From assembly GCF_019931215.1 (NCBI RefSeq), contig NZ_JAIOUB010000005.1:1-64000 (forward strand): a stretch of 64,000 bases of DNA, read 5' to 3'. Made by a program: the position numbers and the translations under genes. The DNA is from Alcanivorax limicola (GTDB taxonomy: Bacteria; Pseudomonadota; Gammaproteobacteria; Pseudomonadales; Alcanivoracaceae). The notes under the pieces were generated by a model. The model worked only from the letters and a program-made list of their open reading frames with translations, had not been told where the DNA came from and did no database searches. Position 1 is the stretch's first letter, and each line of letters begins with the position of its first letter. Of the stretch, positions 1-12,100 are shown in pieces.

Positions 1-2
1 TC

Positions 3-1196
3 GTGGCAAAGGCAAAGTTTGAACGTAATAAACCGCATCTTAACGTTGGCACCATTGGTCACGTTGACCATGGCAAGACGACCCTGACTGCAGCGCTGAC
101 AAAAGTATGTCACGAAGCATACGGCACCGGCGAAGCGCGCGCATTCGACCAGATCGATAACGCCCCGGAAGAGCGTGCCCGCGGTATCACCATTGCTACC
201 TCTCACGTGGAATATGATTCCCCGACCCGTCACTACGCACACGTAGACTGCCCGGGCCACGCGGATTATGTGAAGAACATGATCACCGGTGCGGCGCAGA
301 TGGACGGCGCGATTCTGGTGGTATCGGCTGCTGATGGCCCGATGCCGCAGACCCGCGAGCACATCCTGCTGTCCCGTCAGGTTGGCGTTCCCTACATTGT
401 CGTGTTCCTGAACAAGGCCGACATGGTAGACGACGAAGAGCTGCTGGAACTGGTTGAGATGGAAGTGCGTGAGCTGCTGAGCGCCTACGACTTCCCGGGC
501 GACGACACCCCGATCATCAAGGGTTCTGCTCTGAAGGCGCTGGAAGGCGACCAGTCCGAGATTGGCGCACCGGCGGTACAGAAGCTGGTAGAGACCCTGG
601 ACGAGTACATTCCTGAGCCGGAGCGTGCTATCGACGGTGCCTTCCTGATGCCGATCGAAGACGTATTCTCCATCTCTGGTCGCGGCACCGTGGTAACGGG
701 TCGTGTAGAGCGTGGCATCGTGAAAGTGGGTGAGGAAGTGGAAATCGTCGGTATCAAGGATACCGTGAAGACCGTCTGCACCGGCGTTGAGATGTTCCGC
801 AAGCTGCTGGACGAAGGTCGTGCAGGTGAGAACGTGGGCGTGTTGCTGCGTGGCACCAAGCGTGACGACGTTGAGCGTGGCCAGGTACTGTCCAAGCCGG
901 GCACGATCAAGCCGCACACCGGCTTTGAAGCTGAAGTGTACGTGCTGAGCAAGGAAGAAGGCGGCCGTCATACCCCGTTCTTCAACGGCTACCGCCCGCA
1001 GTTCTACTTCCGTACGACGGACGTGACCGGTGCGTGTGATCTGCCAGAAGGCGTTGAGATGGTGATGCCGGGCGACAACGTGAAGATGACGGTCAAGCTG
1101 ATTGCGCCGATCGCCATGGAAGAAGGCCTGCGCTTCGCGATTCGCGAAGGTGGCCGTACCGTGGGCGCCGGCGTCGTCGCCAAGATCATCGAGTAA
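3..1196 (+). CDS. tuf: Elongation factor Tu (first copy)
   Basis: GTPase that brings aminoacyl-tRNA to the ribosomal A site. It is 397 residues from a GTG start, complete although it begins two bases into the window. The P-loop GHVDHGKT is at residues 19-26, DCPGH at 82-86 and NKAD at 137-140; the three EF-Tu domains run without gaps. It sits upstream of tRNA-Trp and secE, the tufB position of enterobacteria. It is the same as the copy at 16914-18107 in DNA apart from two bases in the last two codons (Ile396 here, Val396 there). Confidence 0.99.
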   Translation: MAKAKFERNKPHLNVGTIGHVDHGKTTLTAALTKVCHEAYGTGEARAFDQIDNAPEERARGITIATSHVEYDSPTRHYAHVDCPGHADYVKNMITGAAQMDGAILVVSAADGPMPQTREHILLSRQVGVPYIVVFLNKADMVDDEELLELVEMEVRELLSAYDFPGDDTPIIKGSALKALEGDQSEIGAPAVQKLVETLDEYIPEPERAIDGAFLMPIEDVFSISGRGTVVTGRVERGIVKVGEEVEIVGIKDTVKTVCTGVEMFRKLLDEGRAGENVGVLLRGTKRDDVERGQVLSKPGTIKPHTGFEAEVYVLSKEEGGRHTPFFNGYRPQFYFRTTDVTGACDLPEGVEMVMPGDNVKMTVKLIAPIAMEEGLRFAIREGGRTVGAGVVAKIIE

Positions 1197-1219
1197 GCAG
1201 ATTCAGCTGCCGGCAAAGG

Positions 1220-1250
1220 GGCCGAGGTGTCGTTGCAATGCACCTCGGCC
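1220..1250 (+). terminator. Hairpin after the first tuf gene
   Basis: Perfect 10-bp inverted repeat GGCCGAGGTG / CACCTCGGCC with an 11-nt loop, 24 nt after the tuf stop and 26 nt before tRNA-Trp. No U-run follows directly, so it may be a weak terminator or an RNA-processing signal between the mRNA and the tRNA. Confidence 0.45.
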
Positions 1251-1276
1251 TGCTGCGTTTGGCAGAAACAGGTTAC

Positions 1277-1352
1277 AGGCCAGTAGTTCAATTGGTAGAG
1301 CACCGGTCTCCAAAACCGGGGGTTGGGGGTTCGAGTCCCTCCTGGCCTGCCA
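1277..1352 (+). tRNA. trnW: tRNA-Trp (CCA anticodon)
   Basis: A 76-nt cloverleaf: acceptor arms AGGCCAG and CTGGCCT close it, the T arm holds GGTTCGAGTCC, and the anticodon loop CTCCAAA at 1308-1314 gives anticodon CCA at 1310-1312. Discriminator G and encoded CCA end the gene. It lies between tuf and secE, as in pseudomonads, and is likely cut from the tuf-secE transcript. Confidence 0.98.
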
Positions 1353-1394
1353 AGTTTTCCCGACGCCATGGATAGATGGCAGGGTGTATCGGTC

Positions 1395-1772
1395 ATGAGT
1401 GAAAAGACAGAAACGCAGTCGGGCTCTTCGCCAGCGCAGGTCATCAAGTGGGCTGTGGTGGCGGTATTGCTTGGTGTGGGTATATGGGGCAACACCTACT
1501 ACGGCGAAGATGTGTCGCCGTTGTATCGTGCCCTTGGCGTGGTGGTGCTCGCGTTGCTGGCGGCGTTTGTCGCACTGCAGACAGAGCAGGGCCGTGCTTT
1601 CAACCAGCTGCGCAAAGATGCAATGGTGGAAATGCGCAAGGTCGTATGGCCGACACGTCAGGAGACCGTACAGACCACCCTTATCGTGCTGGCCTTCGTG
1701 GTGCTGGTGGCGATCATGCTTTTCTTTTTTGACTGGATACTCAACGGGCTTATTTCCCGGGTCATCGGCTAA
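1395..1772 (+). CDS. secE: Preprotein translocase subunit SecE
   Basis: Small clamp subunit of the SecYEG channel in the inner membrane. The start ATG at 1395 gives 125 residues; an upstream in-frame start would overlap the tRNA. Three hydrophobic segments (about residues 17-33, 45-62 and 96-116) match the enterobacterial three-helix form. The conserved amphipathic segment with EMRKVVWPTRQE is at 79-90. It is 9 nt upstream of nusG, the usual secE-nusG pair. Confidence 0.97.
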   Translation: MSEKTETQSGSSPAQVIKWAVVAVLLGVGIWGNTYYGEDVSPLYRALGVVVLALLAAFVALQTEQGRAFNQLRKDAMVEMRKVVWPTRQETVQTTLIVLAFVVLVAIMLFFFDWILNGLISRVIG

Positions 1773-1781
1773 GAGGTAGAC

Positions 1782-2315
1782 ATGGCGAAGCGTTGGTATG
1801 TGGTTCATGCCTATTCCGGCTTTGAAAAGCATGTGAAGCGGGCACTTGAAGAACGCATCAAGCTGCGCGGCATGGAAGATGATTTTGGTGACATCCTGGT
1901 GCCCACCGAAGAAGTGGTGGAGATCAAGGGTGGCCAGAAGCGCAAGTCCGAGCGGAAATTCTTCCCGGGCTATGTGCTGGTACAGATGGAAATGAACGAC
2001 GGCACCTGGCACCTGATCAAGGAAACGCCAAAGGTGCTGGGCTTCATTGGCGGTACCCCGGACAAACCCTCGCCGATCACGGATCGGGAGGCAGATGCCA
2101 TCCTGCGTCGTATGGATGACAGCACCGACAAGCCGAAGCCGAAGACATTGTTCGAGCCGGGTGAAGTGGTTCGTGTCACCGATGGCCCGTTTGCCGATTT
2201 CAACGGTGTTGTCGAAGAAGTGAATTATGAGAAGAGCCGTCTGCACGTTGCAGTACTGATCTTCGGTCGCTCTACCCCGGTAGAGCTGGAATTTGGTCAG
2301 GTCGAAAAGAGCTGA
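1782..2315 (+). CDS. nusG: Transcription termination/antitermination factor NusG
   Basis: Elongation factor that binds RNA polymerase and links it to Rho or to ribosomal protein S10. It has 177 residues: an NGN domain (about 1-115, beginning [13 protein letters not shown]) and a C-terminal KOW domain with the [14 protein letters not shown] signature near residue 124. It follows secE by 9 nt and precedes the L11 operon. Confidence 0.98.
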   Translation: MAKRWYVVHAYSGFEKHVKRALEERIKLRGMEDDFGDILVPTEEVVEIKGGQKRKSERKFFPGYVLVQMEMNDGTWHLIKETPKVLGFIGGTPDKPSPITDREADAILRRMDDSTDKPKPKTLFEPGEVVRVTDGPFADFNGVVEEVNYEKSRLHVAVLIFGRSTPVELEFGQVEKS

Positions 2316-2423
2316 TCATGGCAGGTGTCGTACGCCCGCGTGTCGGGTTGCGACTTAAGACAAACCTCAGGGGAGCCATAGCCGGACACACCGGTGAGGC
2401 GTTTGCACCCAAGGGAGTTGAAC
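2316..2423 (+). promoter_or_regulatory. rplK-rplA leader
   Basis: A 108-nt gap between nusG and rplK. In enterobacteria this place holds the L11 operon promoter and the L1 binding site for autogenous control. The ribosome-binding site AGGGAG is at 2412-2417. No consensus -10/-35 pair was convincing, so only the position and the known family behaviour support this call. Confidence 0.35.
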
Positions 2424-2852
2424 ATGGCTAAGAAAATCCAGGCCTACATCAAGCTGCAGGTTGCAGCGGGTGCGGCCAATCCAAGCCCGCCGGTCGGCCC
2501 AGCACTGGGTCAGCACGGCGTGAACATCATGGAGTTCTGTAAGGCGTTCAACGCCCAGACCCAGGAAATCGAAAAAGGCGCTCCGGTGCCGGTCGTGATC
2601 ACGGTATACAGTGATCGCAGCTTTACCTTTGTGATGAAGACGCCGCCGGCCTCTTTCCTGCTGAAAAAAGCAGCAGGTATCAAGAGTGGCTCTGGCGTGC
2701 CGAACAAGAACAAGGTGGGCAAGGTAACCCGTGCCCAGCTTGAAGATATCGCCAAGGCGAAAGAACCCGACCTGACTGCTGCTGATATGGATGCGGCAGT
2801 CCGGACTATTGCTGGCAGTGCCCGATCCATGGGTCTGGACGTGGAGGAATAA
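2424..2852 (+). CDS. rplK: 50S ribosomal protein L11
   Basis: Protein of the GTPase-associated centre, binding 23S rRNA near L10-L12 and needed for RelA stimulation. The ATG at 2424 gives 142 residues ([13 protein letters not shown]), the standard length, with AGGGAG 6 nt upstream; a longer frame from 2394 adds ten non-conserved residues. The [14 protein letters not shown] signature is near residues 19-32. It is followed by rplA after 3 nt. Confidence 0.98.
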   Translation: MAKKIQAYIKLQVAAGAANPSPPVGPALGQHGVNIMEFCKAFNAQTQEIEKGAPVPVVITVYSDRSFTFVMKTPPASFLLKKAAGIKSGSGVPNKNKVGKVTRAQLEDIAKAKEPDLTAADMDAAVRTIAGSARSMGLDVEE

Positions 2853-2855
2853 GCG

Positions 2856-3551
2856 ATGACCAAGCTGTCCAAACGCGCCCGAGTGATCCGTGAAAAGATT
2901 GAGCCGGGCAAGCAGTACGCAATTGAAGAAGCAGTGACCCTGCTGGGTGAGCTGTCCAAGGTCAAGTTCAAGGAATCCATCGATGTTGCGGTGAACCTTG
3001 GCGTTGATCCGCGCAAATCCGACCAGAACGTGCGTGGCGCTTCGGTGCTGCCGCACGGCACCGGCAAGACCGTGCGTGTTGCGGTTTTCGCCCAGGGCGC
3101 CAACGCTGATGCCGCGCGTGAAGCGGGTGCTGATGTGGTGGGTTTTGACGATCTGGCCGAGCAGGTACAGGCTGGCGAGCTGAACTTTGATGTGGTCATC
3201 GCGACCCCGGACGCCATGCGCGTCGTGGGCAAGCTCGGCACCATCCTGGGTCCGCGTGGTCTGATGCCAAACCCGAAAGTGGGCACTGTAACGGCGGACG
3301 TGACCACAGCGGTCAAGAATGCCAAAGGTGGCCAGGTGCGTTACCGCACGGACAAGGGCGGCATCATTCACTGCATCGTTGGCCAGGTCGGTTTCGACGC
3401 CAACGCAGTGAAAGAGAACGTCGAGGCGCTGCTGGCTGATCTGAAAAAGATCAAGCCGTCTTCTGCCAAGGGTGTGTATGTGAAGAAAGTCACTCTGTCG
3501 ACCACTATGGGTCCGGGGCTGGCAATCGATCAGGCCACTCTGATTCTGTAA
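2856..3551 (+). CDS. rplA: 50S ribosomal protein L1
   Basis: L1-stalk protein of the large subunit, and the autogenous translational repressor of the rplK-rplA mRNA in enterobacteria. It has 231 residues of the usual two-domain fold, with the [15 protein letters not shown] signature around residues 131-145. It starts 3 nt after rplK, which suits translational coupling. Confidence 0.98.
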   Translation: MTKLSKRARVIREKIEPGKQYAIEEAVTLLGELSKVKFKESIDVAVNLGVDPRKSDQNVRGASVLPHGTGKTVRVAVFAQGANADAAREAGADVVGFDDLAEQVQAGELNFDVVIATPDAMRVVGKLGTILGPRGLMPNPKVGTVTADVTTAVKNAKGGQVRYRTDKGGIIHCIVGQVGFDANAVKENVEALLADLKKIKPSSAKGVYVKKVTLSTTMGPGLAIDQATLIL

Positions 3552-3797
3552 GCAGTTTTTACTTCTTTGATCTCGGCGGCGCTTCCCAGGAAGCAAAGCC
3601 GGGGCGTCAAAGACCGCAGGTCGCGCTGGAAACAGCGGGGTAAAGGTGCAAGTCGCCTGCGCAGGCGCGGTAGTTCAAACCTGGAAACTCAGGGGCAGGC
3701 TTCCGCGATACCGACCGGGTAACCGGTCATGGCAACCCTGTCGACGCTGTTTCAGATGTCGGTGTTGATGGGTGAGTTTGTGAATCCAGGAGGTTGT
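3552..3797 (+). promoter_or_regulatory. rplJ (L10) leader region
   Basis: A 246-nt gap, far longer than others in this cluster. In gammaproteobacteria this region carries the L10-operon promoter and the RNA bound by L10(L12)4 to repress rplJL translation. A perfect 14-nt palindrome CGCCTGCGCAGGCG lies at 3654-3667 and the ribosome-binding site AGGAGG at 3788-3793. The kink-turn itself was not resolved by eye. Confidence 0.6.
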
Positions 3798-4328
3798 ATG
3801 CCTTTGAATCTGGAGGACAAACGCGCGATTGTTGCTTCGGTTAACGCTGTTGCCGCCGATGCACTTTCAGCAGTGATTGCCGACTATCGTGGTCTGACGG
3901 TTTCGGAAATGACCGAACTTCGTCAGAAAGCGCGTGAAACCGGTGTCTACGTACGTGTTGTGCGTAACACACTGGCGAAACGAGCCGTTGAAGGTACTGA
4001 GTATGAGTGCCTGAACGATGCGCTGGTTGGCCCTACGATCCTGGCGTTCTCCCAGGAAGATCCCGGTGCTGCGGCCCGGCTCTTCAAGGACTTCGCCAAA
4101 GATCACAAGCTGCTTGAAGTGAAGGCGCTGGCAGTGGGTGGTGTGGCTTATGGTGCGGCGGATCTCGACATCCTCGCCAAGCTGCCGACTCGCGACCAGG
4201 CTCTCTCTACGCTGCTGTCCGTTATGCAGGCACCGATTGCCAAGTTTGTTCGTACGGCTAATGAAGTCCCGAGCAAGTTTGTGCGCGTTGTGGCTGCAGT
4301 GAAGGATCAGAAACAGGAAGCTGCCTGA
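3798..4328 (+). CDS. rplJ: 50S ribosomal protein L10
   Basis: Base of the L7/L12 stalk. The ATG at 3798, 4 nt after AGGAGG, gives 176 residues ([12 protein letters not shown]); an in-frame ATG at 3729 would add residues lying in the leader RNA. The N-terminal rRNA-binding part is followed by the C-terminal helix that holds L12 dimers. Two residues longer than nothing unusual: it fits the family range of 165-180. Confidence 0.97.
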   Translation: MPLNLEDKRAIVASVNAVAADALSAVIADYRGLTVSEMTELRQKARETGVYVRVVRNTLAKRAVEGTEYECLNDALVGPTILAFSQEDPGAAARLFKDFAKDHKLLEVKALAVGGVAYGAADLDILAKLPTRDQALSTLLSVMQAPIAKFVRTANEVPSKFVRVVAAVKDQKQEAA

Positions 4329-4397
4329 ATATTTCAGGTTGCTGAACTATCGAAACCCGGTTTCACCCTCACCGAAAGGTGAATGAGGAGATTGAAA

Positions 4398-4778
4398 ATG
4401 GCTTTGTCCAAAGAAGATATTCTGAATGCAGTTGCTGAAATGAGCGTTATGGATCTGGTCGAACTGATCAGCGCCATGGAAGAGAAATTCGGCGTGAGCG
4501 CTGCTGCAGCTGTTGCTGTTGCTGCTCCTGCTGCTGGCGGCGACGCTGGTGCAGCTGCTGAAGAGAAGACTGAGTTTGACGTTGTTCTGACTGGCTTCGG
4601 CGACAAGAAAGTCGGCGTGATCAAGGCAGTGCGCGAAACTACCGGCCTGGGCCTGAAAGAAGCCAAAGACCTGGTAGAAGGCGCTCCGGCTGCAGTCAAG
4701 GAAGGCGTGAACAAAGACGAAGCTGAAGCGATCAAGAAGAAGATCGAAGAAGCTGGTGGTACTGCAGAACTGAAGTAA
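4398..4778 (+). CDS. rplL: 50S ribosomal protein L7/L12
   Basis: Multicopy stalk protein that recruits translational GTPases. The ATG at 4398 gives 126 residues. An N-terminal dimerisation region is followed by an Ala-rich hinge (about residues 34-56) and the C-terminal domain with [12 protein letters not shown], the factor-binding helix. GAGGAG at 4386-4391 is the ribosome-binding site. It is followed by the attenuator hairpin before rpoB. Confidence 0.98.
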   Translation: MALSKEDILNAVAEMSVMDLVELISAMEEKFGVSAAAAVAVAAPAAGGDAGAAAEEKTEFDVVLTGFGDKKVGVIKAVRETTGLGLKEAKDLVEGAPAAVKEGVNKDEAEAIKKKIEEAGGTAELK

Positions 4779-4819
4779 GCGCTTATGCGCCAGTCTTTCC
4801 GGCACATTGGAGAGACGCC

Positions 4820-4850
4820 GGCTGGCAGCCGTCTGGGCTGCCAGCCTTTT
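4820..4850 (+). terminator. rplL-rpoB attenuator
   Basis: Perfect 11-bp stem GGCTGGCAGCC / GGCTGCCAGCC with loop GTCTG, followed by TTTT. It lies 41 nt after rplL and 109 nt before rpoB. The same spot in E. coli has a partial terminator that lets only a fraction of polymerase reach rpoBC, and this hairpin probably does the same. Confidence 0.85.
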
Positions 4851-4959
4851 GTCGTTTCTGAACGATATATGAATGCGTAACACCTGATCACGTATTGCGT
4901 GGTCACGTATTAAAGAGACATCGCCGGCGGGTGATGGGTCAAACAGCCGAGGAACGCAG

Positions 4960-7900
4960 ATGGCATACTCATTTACTGAGAAAAAGCGGATCCGCAAGAA
5001 TTTCGGCAAGCTTCCGCAGGTTATGGAGGTTCCGTACCTCCTGGCGATCCAGCTTGATTCGTACCGGACCTTTTTGCAGCACGATAAAGGTACCGAGGTT
5101 CGCGAAGCAACTGGTCTGGAAGCTGCCTTCAAGTCCGTATTCCCGATCTCCAGTTATTCGGGTAATGCGGCGCTCGAGTATGCCGGGTATGAACTCGGTA
5201 AGCCGGTGTTTGATGTCAAAGAGTGTATGCTCCGCGGCGCGACCTATGCGGCCCCCTTGCGGGTGCGCATCCGTCTGGTGATTTACGATAAAGAATCATC
5301 CGGCGCGATCAAGGACATCCGCGAGCAACAGGTCTACATGGGCGAAATTCCGCTCATGACCGAGAACGGTACCTTTGTCATCAATGGTACCGAGCGGGTC
5401 ATCGTGTCCCAGCTGCACCGTTCCCCGGGCGTGTTCTTTGATCACGACAAGGGCAAGACGCACAGCTCCGGCAAGCTGCTCTATTCCGCACGCGTGATTC
5501 CTTACCGTGGCTCCTGGCTCGATTTCGAATTCGACCCGAAAGACATGGTGTTTGTCCGTATCGACCGTCGCCGCAAGCTGCCGGCCACGGTACTGCTGCG
5601 CGCGCTGGGCTATAACTCGGATGAGATTCTCGAGATGTTTTTCGAGACCAACGAGATTGCCCACGAGAACGGCATTTACCGCATGCGCCTGATCGCAGAG
5701 CGCCTGCGTGGTGAGACGGCAACGTTCGACATCCTGGCCGACGGCAAGGTTGTTGTGGAAGCCGGTCGCCGGATTACAGCCCGCCATATCCGCGAGCTGG
5801 AAAAAGCCAATATCGAATTCCTGGATATCCCCGGTGAGTATCTGTTCGGCAAGGTGCTGGCACGTTCAGCCATTGACGAAAAGACCGGCGAAGTACTGGT
5901 TGAGTGCAACACGGAAATTACCGCCGACGTGCTGGCCAAGCTGGAAGCCGCTGGCGTCAAGGCGTTCGAGACGTTGTACACCAACGATCTGGATCATGGC
6001 GCCTTCATTTCCGACACGCTGCGCACTGACGCGACCCGCAGTCAGCTCGAAGCGCTGGTGGAAATCTATCGCATGATGCGTCCCGGCGAGCCGCCGACCA
6101 AGGATGCTGCAGAGAACCTGTTCAAGAACCTGTTCTTCACCGAAGAGCGTTATGACCTGTCCGGCGTTGGCCGGATGAAGTTCAACCGTCGTCTGGGCCG
6201 CGAAGAAATTGAAGGCCCCGGCATCATGTATGACGGTCGTTACTTCAGCTTGCGCAATGACGAAGAAGGCAAGCGTTACTACGAACAGCTTGGCGATGGC
6301 GTTTCCGACATCGTGGATGTGATTCGTACGCTGGTCGATATCCGTAATGGTAACGGCATCGTCGATGACATCGACAACCTCGGTAACCGTCGTGTGCGGT
6401 CCGTCGGCGAGATGGCAGAGAACCAGTTCCGTGTTGGCCTGGTTCGGGTAGAGCGCGCCGTCAAGGAGCGTTTGAGCCTGGCAGAATCCGAAGGCCTGAT
6501 GCCGCAGGATCTGATCAATGCCAAGCCGGTGGCGGCTGCCGTGAAAGAGTTCTTTGGCTCTTCGCAGCTGTCCCAGTTCATGGACCAGAACAACCCGCTA
6601 TCTGAAGTGACCCACAAGCGCCGTGTATCGGCACTGGGCCCGGGCGGTCTGACCCGTGAGCGTGCCGGCTTTGAAGTCCGTGACGTGCATCCGACCCATT
6701 ACGGCCGTGTCTGCCCGATTGAGACACCTGAAGGTCCGAACATCGGTCTGATCAACTCACTGGCGGCCTACGCGCGCACCAACCCTTACGGTTTCCTCGA
6801 GAGCCCGTACCGGAAAGTGGTGAACGGTCAGGTTACCGACGAGATCGAGTACCTGTCGGCGATTGAAGAAGCCGAATGCGTGATTGCGCAGGCGGATTCC
6901 AAGACCCAAAACGAACGCTTCATCGAGGAATTCGTCGCGGTACGTCACCGTAACGAATTTACCGTGATGCAGCCGGACCAGATTACCCACATGGATGTAT
7001 CACCGCGTCAGGTGGTATCGGTTGCTGCGGCACTGATTCCGTTCCTGGAGCACGATGATGCAAACCGTGCGTTGATGGGTTCCAACATGCAGCGTCAGGC
7101 TGTGCCGACCCTGCGTGCCGACAAGCCGCTGGTAGGTACCGGTATCGAACGCCACGTAGCGCGGGACTCCGGCGTTTGTGTGGTGGCGCGTCGTGGTGGT
7201 GTGATCGACAAGGTCGATGCCAGCCGTATCATCGTCAAGGTATTTGATGACGAGATCGCCGAAGGCGAAGCCGGCGTTGATATCTACAACCTGACCAAGT
7301 ACACCCGGTCAAACCAGAACACCTGTATCAACCAGCGTCCGCTGGTGAAGGTTGGTGACAAGGTAGCTCGCCAGGACATCATGGCGGACGGCCCGTCCAT
7401 CGACATGGGTGAGCTGGCGCTGGGCCAGAACATGCGCGTCGCGTTCATGCCCTGGAACGGTTACAACTTCGAAGATTCCATCCTGATCTCCGAGCGGGTG
7501 GTGCGTGAAGATCGCTTTACCACGATCCACATTCAGGAACTGACCTGTGTGGCGCGTGACACCAAGCTGGGGCCGGAAGAGATCACCTCTGACATTCCCA
7601 ACGTGGGTGAAGCGGCACTCTCCAAGCTGGATGAGTCCGGCATCGTGTACATCGGTGCGGAAGTGGGCGCTGGCGACATTCTGGTAGGCAAGGTCACGCC
7701 GAAAGGCGAGACCCAGCTGACGCCAGAAGAGAAGCTGCTGCGTGCCATCTTCGGTGAGAAGGCGTCGGATGTGAAAGACACATCCCTGCGTGTTTCCTCC
7801 GGCATCAAGGGCACGGTCATCGACGTTCAGGTCTTCACCCGTGATGGTGTCGACAAGGACGAGCGCGCCAAACAGATCGAACAGCAACAGCTGGATCAGT

Positions 7901-9099
7901 TCCGCAAGGATCTGAAAGACGAGTACCGGATTCTCGAGCAGGATTTGCTTGAGCGTCTGCGTCGCGAACTGAAAGGCAAGAAAGTCAACGGCGGTGCTGG
8001 CCAGAAGCGTGGCGCAGAGCTGACCGACGAGCTGCTGGACAGCCTCAAGCCGGAACAGTGGTTCGAGCTGCGCCCGGCGGACGACGATGTTGCCGAGCAG
8101 CTGGAGCGTGCCCAGCAATACCTTGAAGCGCACAAGAAAGAGCAGGAAGAGCGCTACAAGGACAAGCAGGGCAAGATCTCCGGTGGCGACGACCTCGCCC
8201 ACGGCGTCCTCAAGATCGTCAAGGTCTACCTGGCGATCAAGCGTCGCATCCAGCCCGGCGACAAGATGGCCGGCCGTCACGGTAACAAGGGTGTGATCTC
8301 CGTCATCATGCCGGAAGAAGACATGCCGTACGACGAGCATGGCGTGCCGGTGGATGTGGTGCTGAACCCGCTGGGTGTACCGTCGCGGATGAACATTGGT
8401 CAGATTCTGGAAACGCACCTTGGCTGGGCGGCAAAAGGCCTGGGCGAGAAGATCGGACGCATGCTCGACGAGCAGAAGAAGATCAGTGAAGTGCGTGAGT
8501 TTCTGGAGCGTCTGTACAACCAGACCGGCGATGTTCATAACCCGGAAGAAATTGCCAGCTTCTCCGATGCGGAAATTATCGAACTGGCGCAGAACCTGCG
8601 CGCCGGCGTGCCGATGGCGACACCGGTATTCGATGGCGCCAAGGAGCCTGAGCTCAAGGCGCTGCTGGAACTGGCTGATCTTCACCCGTCAGGGCAGTCC
8701 GTCCTGTGGGATGGCCGGACCGGTGACAAGTTCGATCGCGCGGTAACGGTAGGCTACATGTACATGCTCAAGCTCAACCACCTGGTGGATGACAAGATGC
8801 ATGCCCGTTCCACCGGCTCTTACAGCCTGGTTACCCAGCAGCCGCTGGGTGGTAAGGCGCAGTTCGGTGGTCAGCGCTTCGGTGAGATGGAAGTGTGGGC
8901 GCTTGAAGCATACGGCGCGGCCTACACGCTGCAGGAAATGCTCACGGTGAAATCTGACGACGTAAATGGCCGTACGCGCATTTACAAGAACATCGTCGAT
9001 GGCGATCACCGTATGGATCCGGGTATGCCGGAATCCTTCAACGTATTGCTGAAGGAAATTCGTTCCCTCGGTATTAACATCGAGCTGGAAAATGAGTGA
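4960..9099 (+). CDS. rpoB: RNA polymerase subunit beta
   Basis: Catalytic subunit of RNA polymerase, 1379 residues (E. coli 1342). The rifampicin pocket reads [17 protein letters not shown] from residue 533; Gln539, Asp542, His552 and Ser557 match E. coli Q513, D516, H526 and S531, so the sequence is of the rifampicin-sensitive type. The C-terminal [17 protein letters not shown] segment that contacts beta' is intact. The start ATG has GAGGAA 6 nt upstream. Confidence 0.99.
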   Translation: MAYSFTEKKRIRKNFGKLPQVMEVPYLLAIQLDSYRTFLQHDKGTEVREATGLEAAFKSVFPISSYSGNAALEYAGYELGKPVFDVKECMLRGATYAAPLRVRIRLVIYDKESSGAIKDIREQQVYMGEIPLMTENGTFVINGTERVIVSQLHRSPGVFFDHDKGKTHSSGKLLYSARVIPYRGSWLDFEFDPKDMVFVRIDRRRKLPATVLLRALGYNSDEILEMFFETNEIAHENGIYRMRLIAERLRGETATFDILADGKVVVEAGRRITARHIRELEKANIEFLDIPGEYLFGKVLARSAIDEKTGEVLVECNTEITADVLAKLEAAGVKAFETLYTNDLDHGAFISDTLRTDATRSQLEALVEIYRMMRPGEPPTKDAAENLFKNLFFTEERYDLSGVGRMKFNRRLGREEIEGPGIMYDGRYFSLRNDEEGKRYYEQLGDGVSDIVDVIRTLVDIRNGNGIVDDIDNLGNRRVRSVGEMAENQFRVGLVRVERAVKERLSLAESEGLMPQDLINAKPVAAAVKEFFGSSQLSQFMDQNNPLSEVTHKRRVSALGPGGLTRERAGFEVRDVHPTHYGRVCPIETPEGPNIGLINSLAAYARTNPYGFLESPYRKVVNGQVTDEIEYLSAIEEAECVIAQADSKTQNERFIEEFVAVRHRNEFTVMQPDQITHMDVSPRQVVSVAAALIPFLEHDDANRALMGSNMQRQAVPTLRADKPLVGTGIERHVARDSGVCVVARRGGVIDKVDASRIIVKVFDDEIAEGEAGVDIYNLTKYTRSNQNTCINQRPLVKVGDKVARQDIMADGPSIDMGELALGQNMRVAFMPWNGYNFEDSILISERVVREDRFTTIHIQELTCVARDTKLGPEEITSDIPNVGEAALSKLDESGIVYIGAEVGAGDILVGKVTPKGETQLTPEEKLLRAIFGEKASDVKDTSLRVSSGIKGTVIDVQVFTRDGVDKDERAKQIEQQQLDQFRKDLKDEYRILEQDLLERLRRELKGKKVNGGAGQKRGAELTDELLDSLKPEQWFELRPADDDVAEQLERAQQYLEAHKKEQEERYKDKQGKISGGDDLAHGVLKIVKVYLAIKRRIQPGDKMAGRHGNKGVISVIMPEEDMPYDEHGVPVDVVLNPLGVPSRMNIGQILETHLGWAAKGLGEKIGRMLDEQKKISEVREFLERLYNQTGDVHNPEEIASFSDAEIIELAQNLRAGVPMATPVFDGAKEPELKALLELADLHPSGQSVLWDGRTGDKFDRAVTVGYMYMLKLNHLVDDKMHARSTGSYSLVTQQPLGGKAQFGGQRFGEMEVWALEAYGAAYTLQEMLTVKSDDVNGRTRIYKNIVDGDHRMDPGMPESFNVLLKEIRSLGINIELENE

Positions 9100-9187
9100 T
9101 CCGGCTTTCCTGAACAACGGAAAGCCTGGGTCATCCAGCACCCGGATTAACGCATAGCGAGCAAATGCTCCTATTGGAGGACTGGCC

Positions 9188-12100
9188 TTGAAAGACTTGC
9201 TGAATCTCCTTAAAAGTCAGGGACAAGTCACGGAGTTTGACAAGCTCAAAATTGGACTGGCGCCGCCGGATCTTATCCGGTCCTGGTCCTTTGGCGAGGT
9301 GAAAAAGCCCGAGACGATCAACTACCGCACCTTTAAGCCGGAGCGGGATGGTCTGTTCTGTGCGCGCATTTTTGGTCCGATCAAGGACTACGAATGCCTG
9401 TGTGGTAAATACAAGCGCCTCAAGCATCGCGGTGTGATCTGCGAGAAATGTGGCGTTGAAGTGACGCTGTCCAAAGTGCGCCGCGAGCGCATGGGCCATA
9501 TCGAACTGGCCAGCCCGGTAGCGCACATCTGGTTCCTCAAGTCACTGCCCAGCCGTATCGGTCTGATGCTGGACATGACCCTTCGCGACATCGAGCGCGT
9601 GCTGTATTTCGAATCCTTTGTCGTGGTTGAGCCCGGCATGACGGATCTGGAAAAAGGCCAGCTGCTGTCCGACGAAGAGTACTTCGAGAAGCTGGAAGAG
9701 TTTGGTGATGAATTCGACGCCCGCATGGGTGCTGAAGCCGTTCAGCAGTTGCTCGCAGATCTGGATCTGGAGCAGGACATTGCCGAGCTGCGTCAGGATA
9801 TCGAAACCACCGGTTCCGATACCAAGCTGAAGAAGCTGTCCAAGCGACTGAAGCTGATGGAAGCCTTCCAGGCCTCCGGCAACCGTCCCGAGTGGATGGT
9901 CATGACCGTGCTGCCCGTGCTGCCGCCGGATCTGCGTCCGCTGGTGCCGCTGGACGGTGGTCGTTTCGCGACCTCGGATCTGAACGATCTGTATCGCCGC
10001 GTCATCAACCGGAACAACCGCCTCAAGCGCCTGCTGGATCTGTCTGCGCCGGATATCATCGTGCGGAACGAAAAGCGCATGCTGCAGGAGTCCGTGGATG
10101 CGCTGCTGGACAACGGTCGTCGTGGCCGCGCCATCACCGGCTCCAACAAGCGCCCGCTGAAGTCCCTGGCCGACATGATCAAGGGCAAGCAGGGTCGTTT
10201 CCGTCAGAACCTGCTCGGCAAGCGCGTCGACTATTCCGGCCGTTCCGTGATCGTGGTAGGTCCGACGCTCAAACTGCATGAAACCGGTCTGCCGAAGAAA
10301 ATGGCGCTTGAGCTGTTCAAACCGTTCATCTTCGCGAAGCTGGAAGCGCGCGGTTTGGCGACGACCATCAAGGCTGCCAAGAAGATGGTGGAGCGCGAAA
10401 CCGCAGAAGTGTGGGATATCCTCGCTGAAGTGATTCGCGAACACCCGGTGATGCTGAACCGGGCGCCCACGCTGCACCGTCTCGGTATCCAGGCGTTCGA
10501 ACCGGTACTGATTGAAGGCAAGGCGATCCAGCTGCATCCGCTGGTCTGTGCGGCCTTCAACGCCGACTTTGACGGTGACCAGATGGCGGTACACGTACCG
10601 CTGACCCTGGAAGCCCAGCTCGAAGCCCGTGCACTGATGATGTCCACCAACAACATTCTGTCTCCGGCCAGTGGTGAACCCATCATCGTGCCGACCCAGG
10701 ACGTTGTACTGGGCCTGTACTACATCAGCCGTGACCGCGTGAACGCACAGGGCGAAGGCATGACATTCGTGGATACCCGCGAAGTCAGCCGTGCACTGGG
10801 CAACAAGGCGGTGCACCTGCATGCGCGCATCAAGGTGCGTGTGTCCGAGAAAGTACGTGACCGTCATGGTGTCGTGACCGAGCGGACGTACATTGCGGAC
10901 ACCACGCCGGGCCGCTGCAAGCTGTGGGACATCGTGCCGGAAGGCATGGCGTTCGAATCAGTGAACCAGCCGATGACCAAGAAAGCGATTTCGCGCCTGT
11001 TGAACCAGTGCTATCGCATCCTGGGCACCAAGCACACCTGTATCTTTGCTGACCAGTTGATGTATCTCGGTTTCCGCGAGGCCACCTATTCCGGTTCCTC
11101 CGTGGGCATCGAAGACATGGTCATCCCGGACGAGAAGGTCACCATCCTGGCGTCTGCCGAAGAAGAGGTGCACGAGATCGAGGAGCAGTTCGCTTCCGGT
11201 CTGGTAACCCGCGGCGAGCGTTACAACAAGGTGGTCGATATCTGGTCCCGCACCAACGACCAGATCGCGAAAGCGATGATGGACAACCTGAAGTTCGAGA
11301 CCGTGGTCAACCGCGATGGCGAAGACGAGCAGCAAAGCTCCTTCAACTCCATCTGGATGATGGCTGACTCCGGCGCCCGGGGCTCCCCGGCGCAGATTCG
11401 TCAGTTGGCCGGTATGCGTGGTCTGATGGCGAAGCCGGATGGCTCGATCATCGAGACGCCCATTACCTCCAACTTCCGTGAAGGTTTGAACGTACTCCAG
11501 TACTTCATCTCTACTCACGGTGCGCGGAAAGGTCTGGCGGATACGGCACTGAAAACGGCTAACTCCGGTTACCTGACCCGTCGTCTGGTTGACGTGGCAC
11601 AGGATCTGGTGGTGACCGAGGAAGATTGCGGCACCGAGAACGGCGTTCTGATGACCCCGCTGATTGAAGGCGGTGACGTGGTCGAGCCACTGCGTGAGCG
11701 GGTGCTGGGTCGCGTTGTGGCACGGGATGTGGTCAAGGCCGGTGCAGACAATGTGCTGGTGCCTGCCGGCACGCTGCTGGACGAAAACTGGGTCGAGATC
11801 CTCGAAGCCAATGCGATTGATGAAGTGCTGGTGCGCTCACCGATTGCCTGTGACACGCGCTTCGGTGTCTGTGCCAAATGTTACGGCCGTGATCTGGCTC
11901 GCGGGCATCAGATCAACATCGGTGAAGCGGTCGGCGTTATTGCTGCCCAGTCCATCGGTGAGCCGGGTACCCAGCTGACCATGCGGACCTTCCACATCGG
12001 TGGTGCGGCGAGCCGGGCGTCTGCGGTGTCCAGCATCCAGATCAAGCATGGCGGTACCATTCGTCTGCATAACATCAAGACAGTGGCGCACAAGGACGGC

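Noticed and set aside
1203-2246. 347-residue - strand frame covering tRNA-Trp, secE and nusG
   Set aside because: It would cross a tRNA gene and two essential genes; composition is typical of an antisense frame.
6541-6640. Possible rifampicin-resistance changes in rpoB
   Set aside because: All pocket residues match the sensitive E. coli sequence.
9188-9190. Alternative ATG start for rpoC
   Set aside because: No ATG in frame near the conserved N-terminus; TTG with GGAGG 7 nt upstream fits the family from the first residue.
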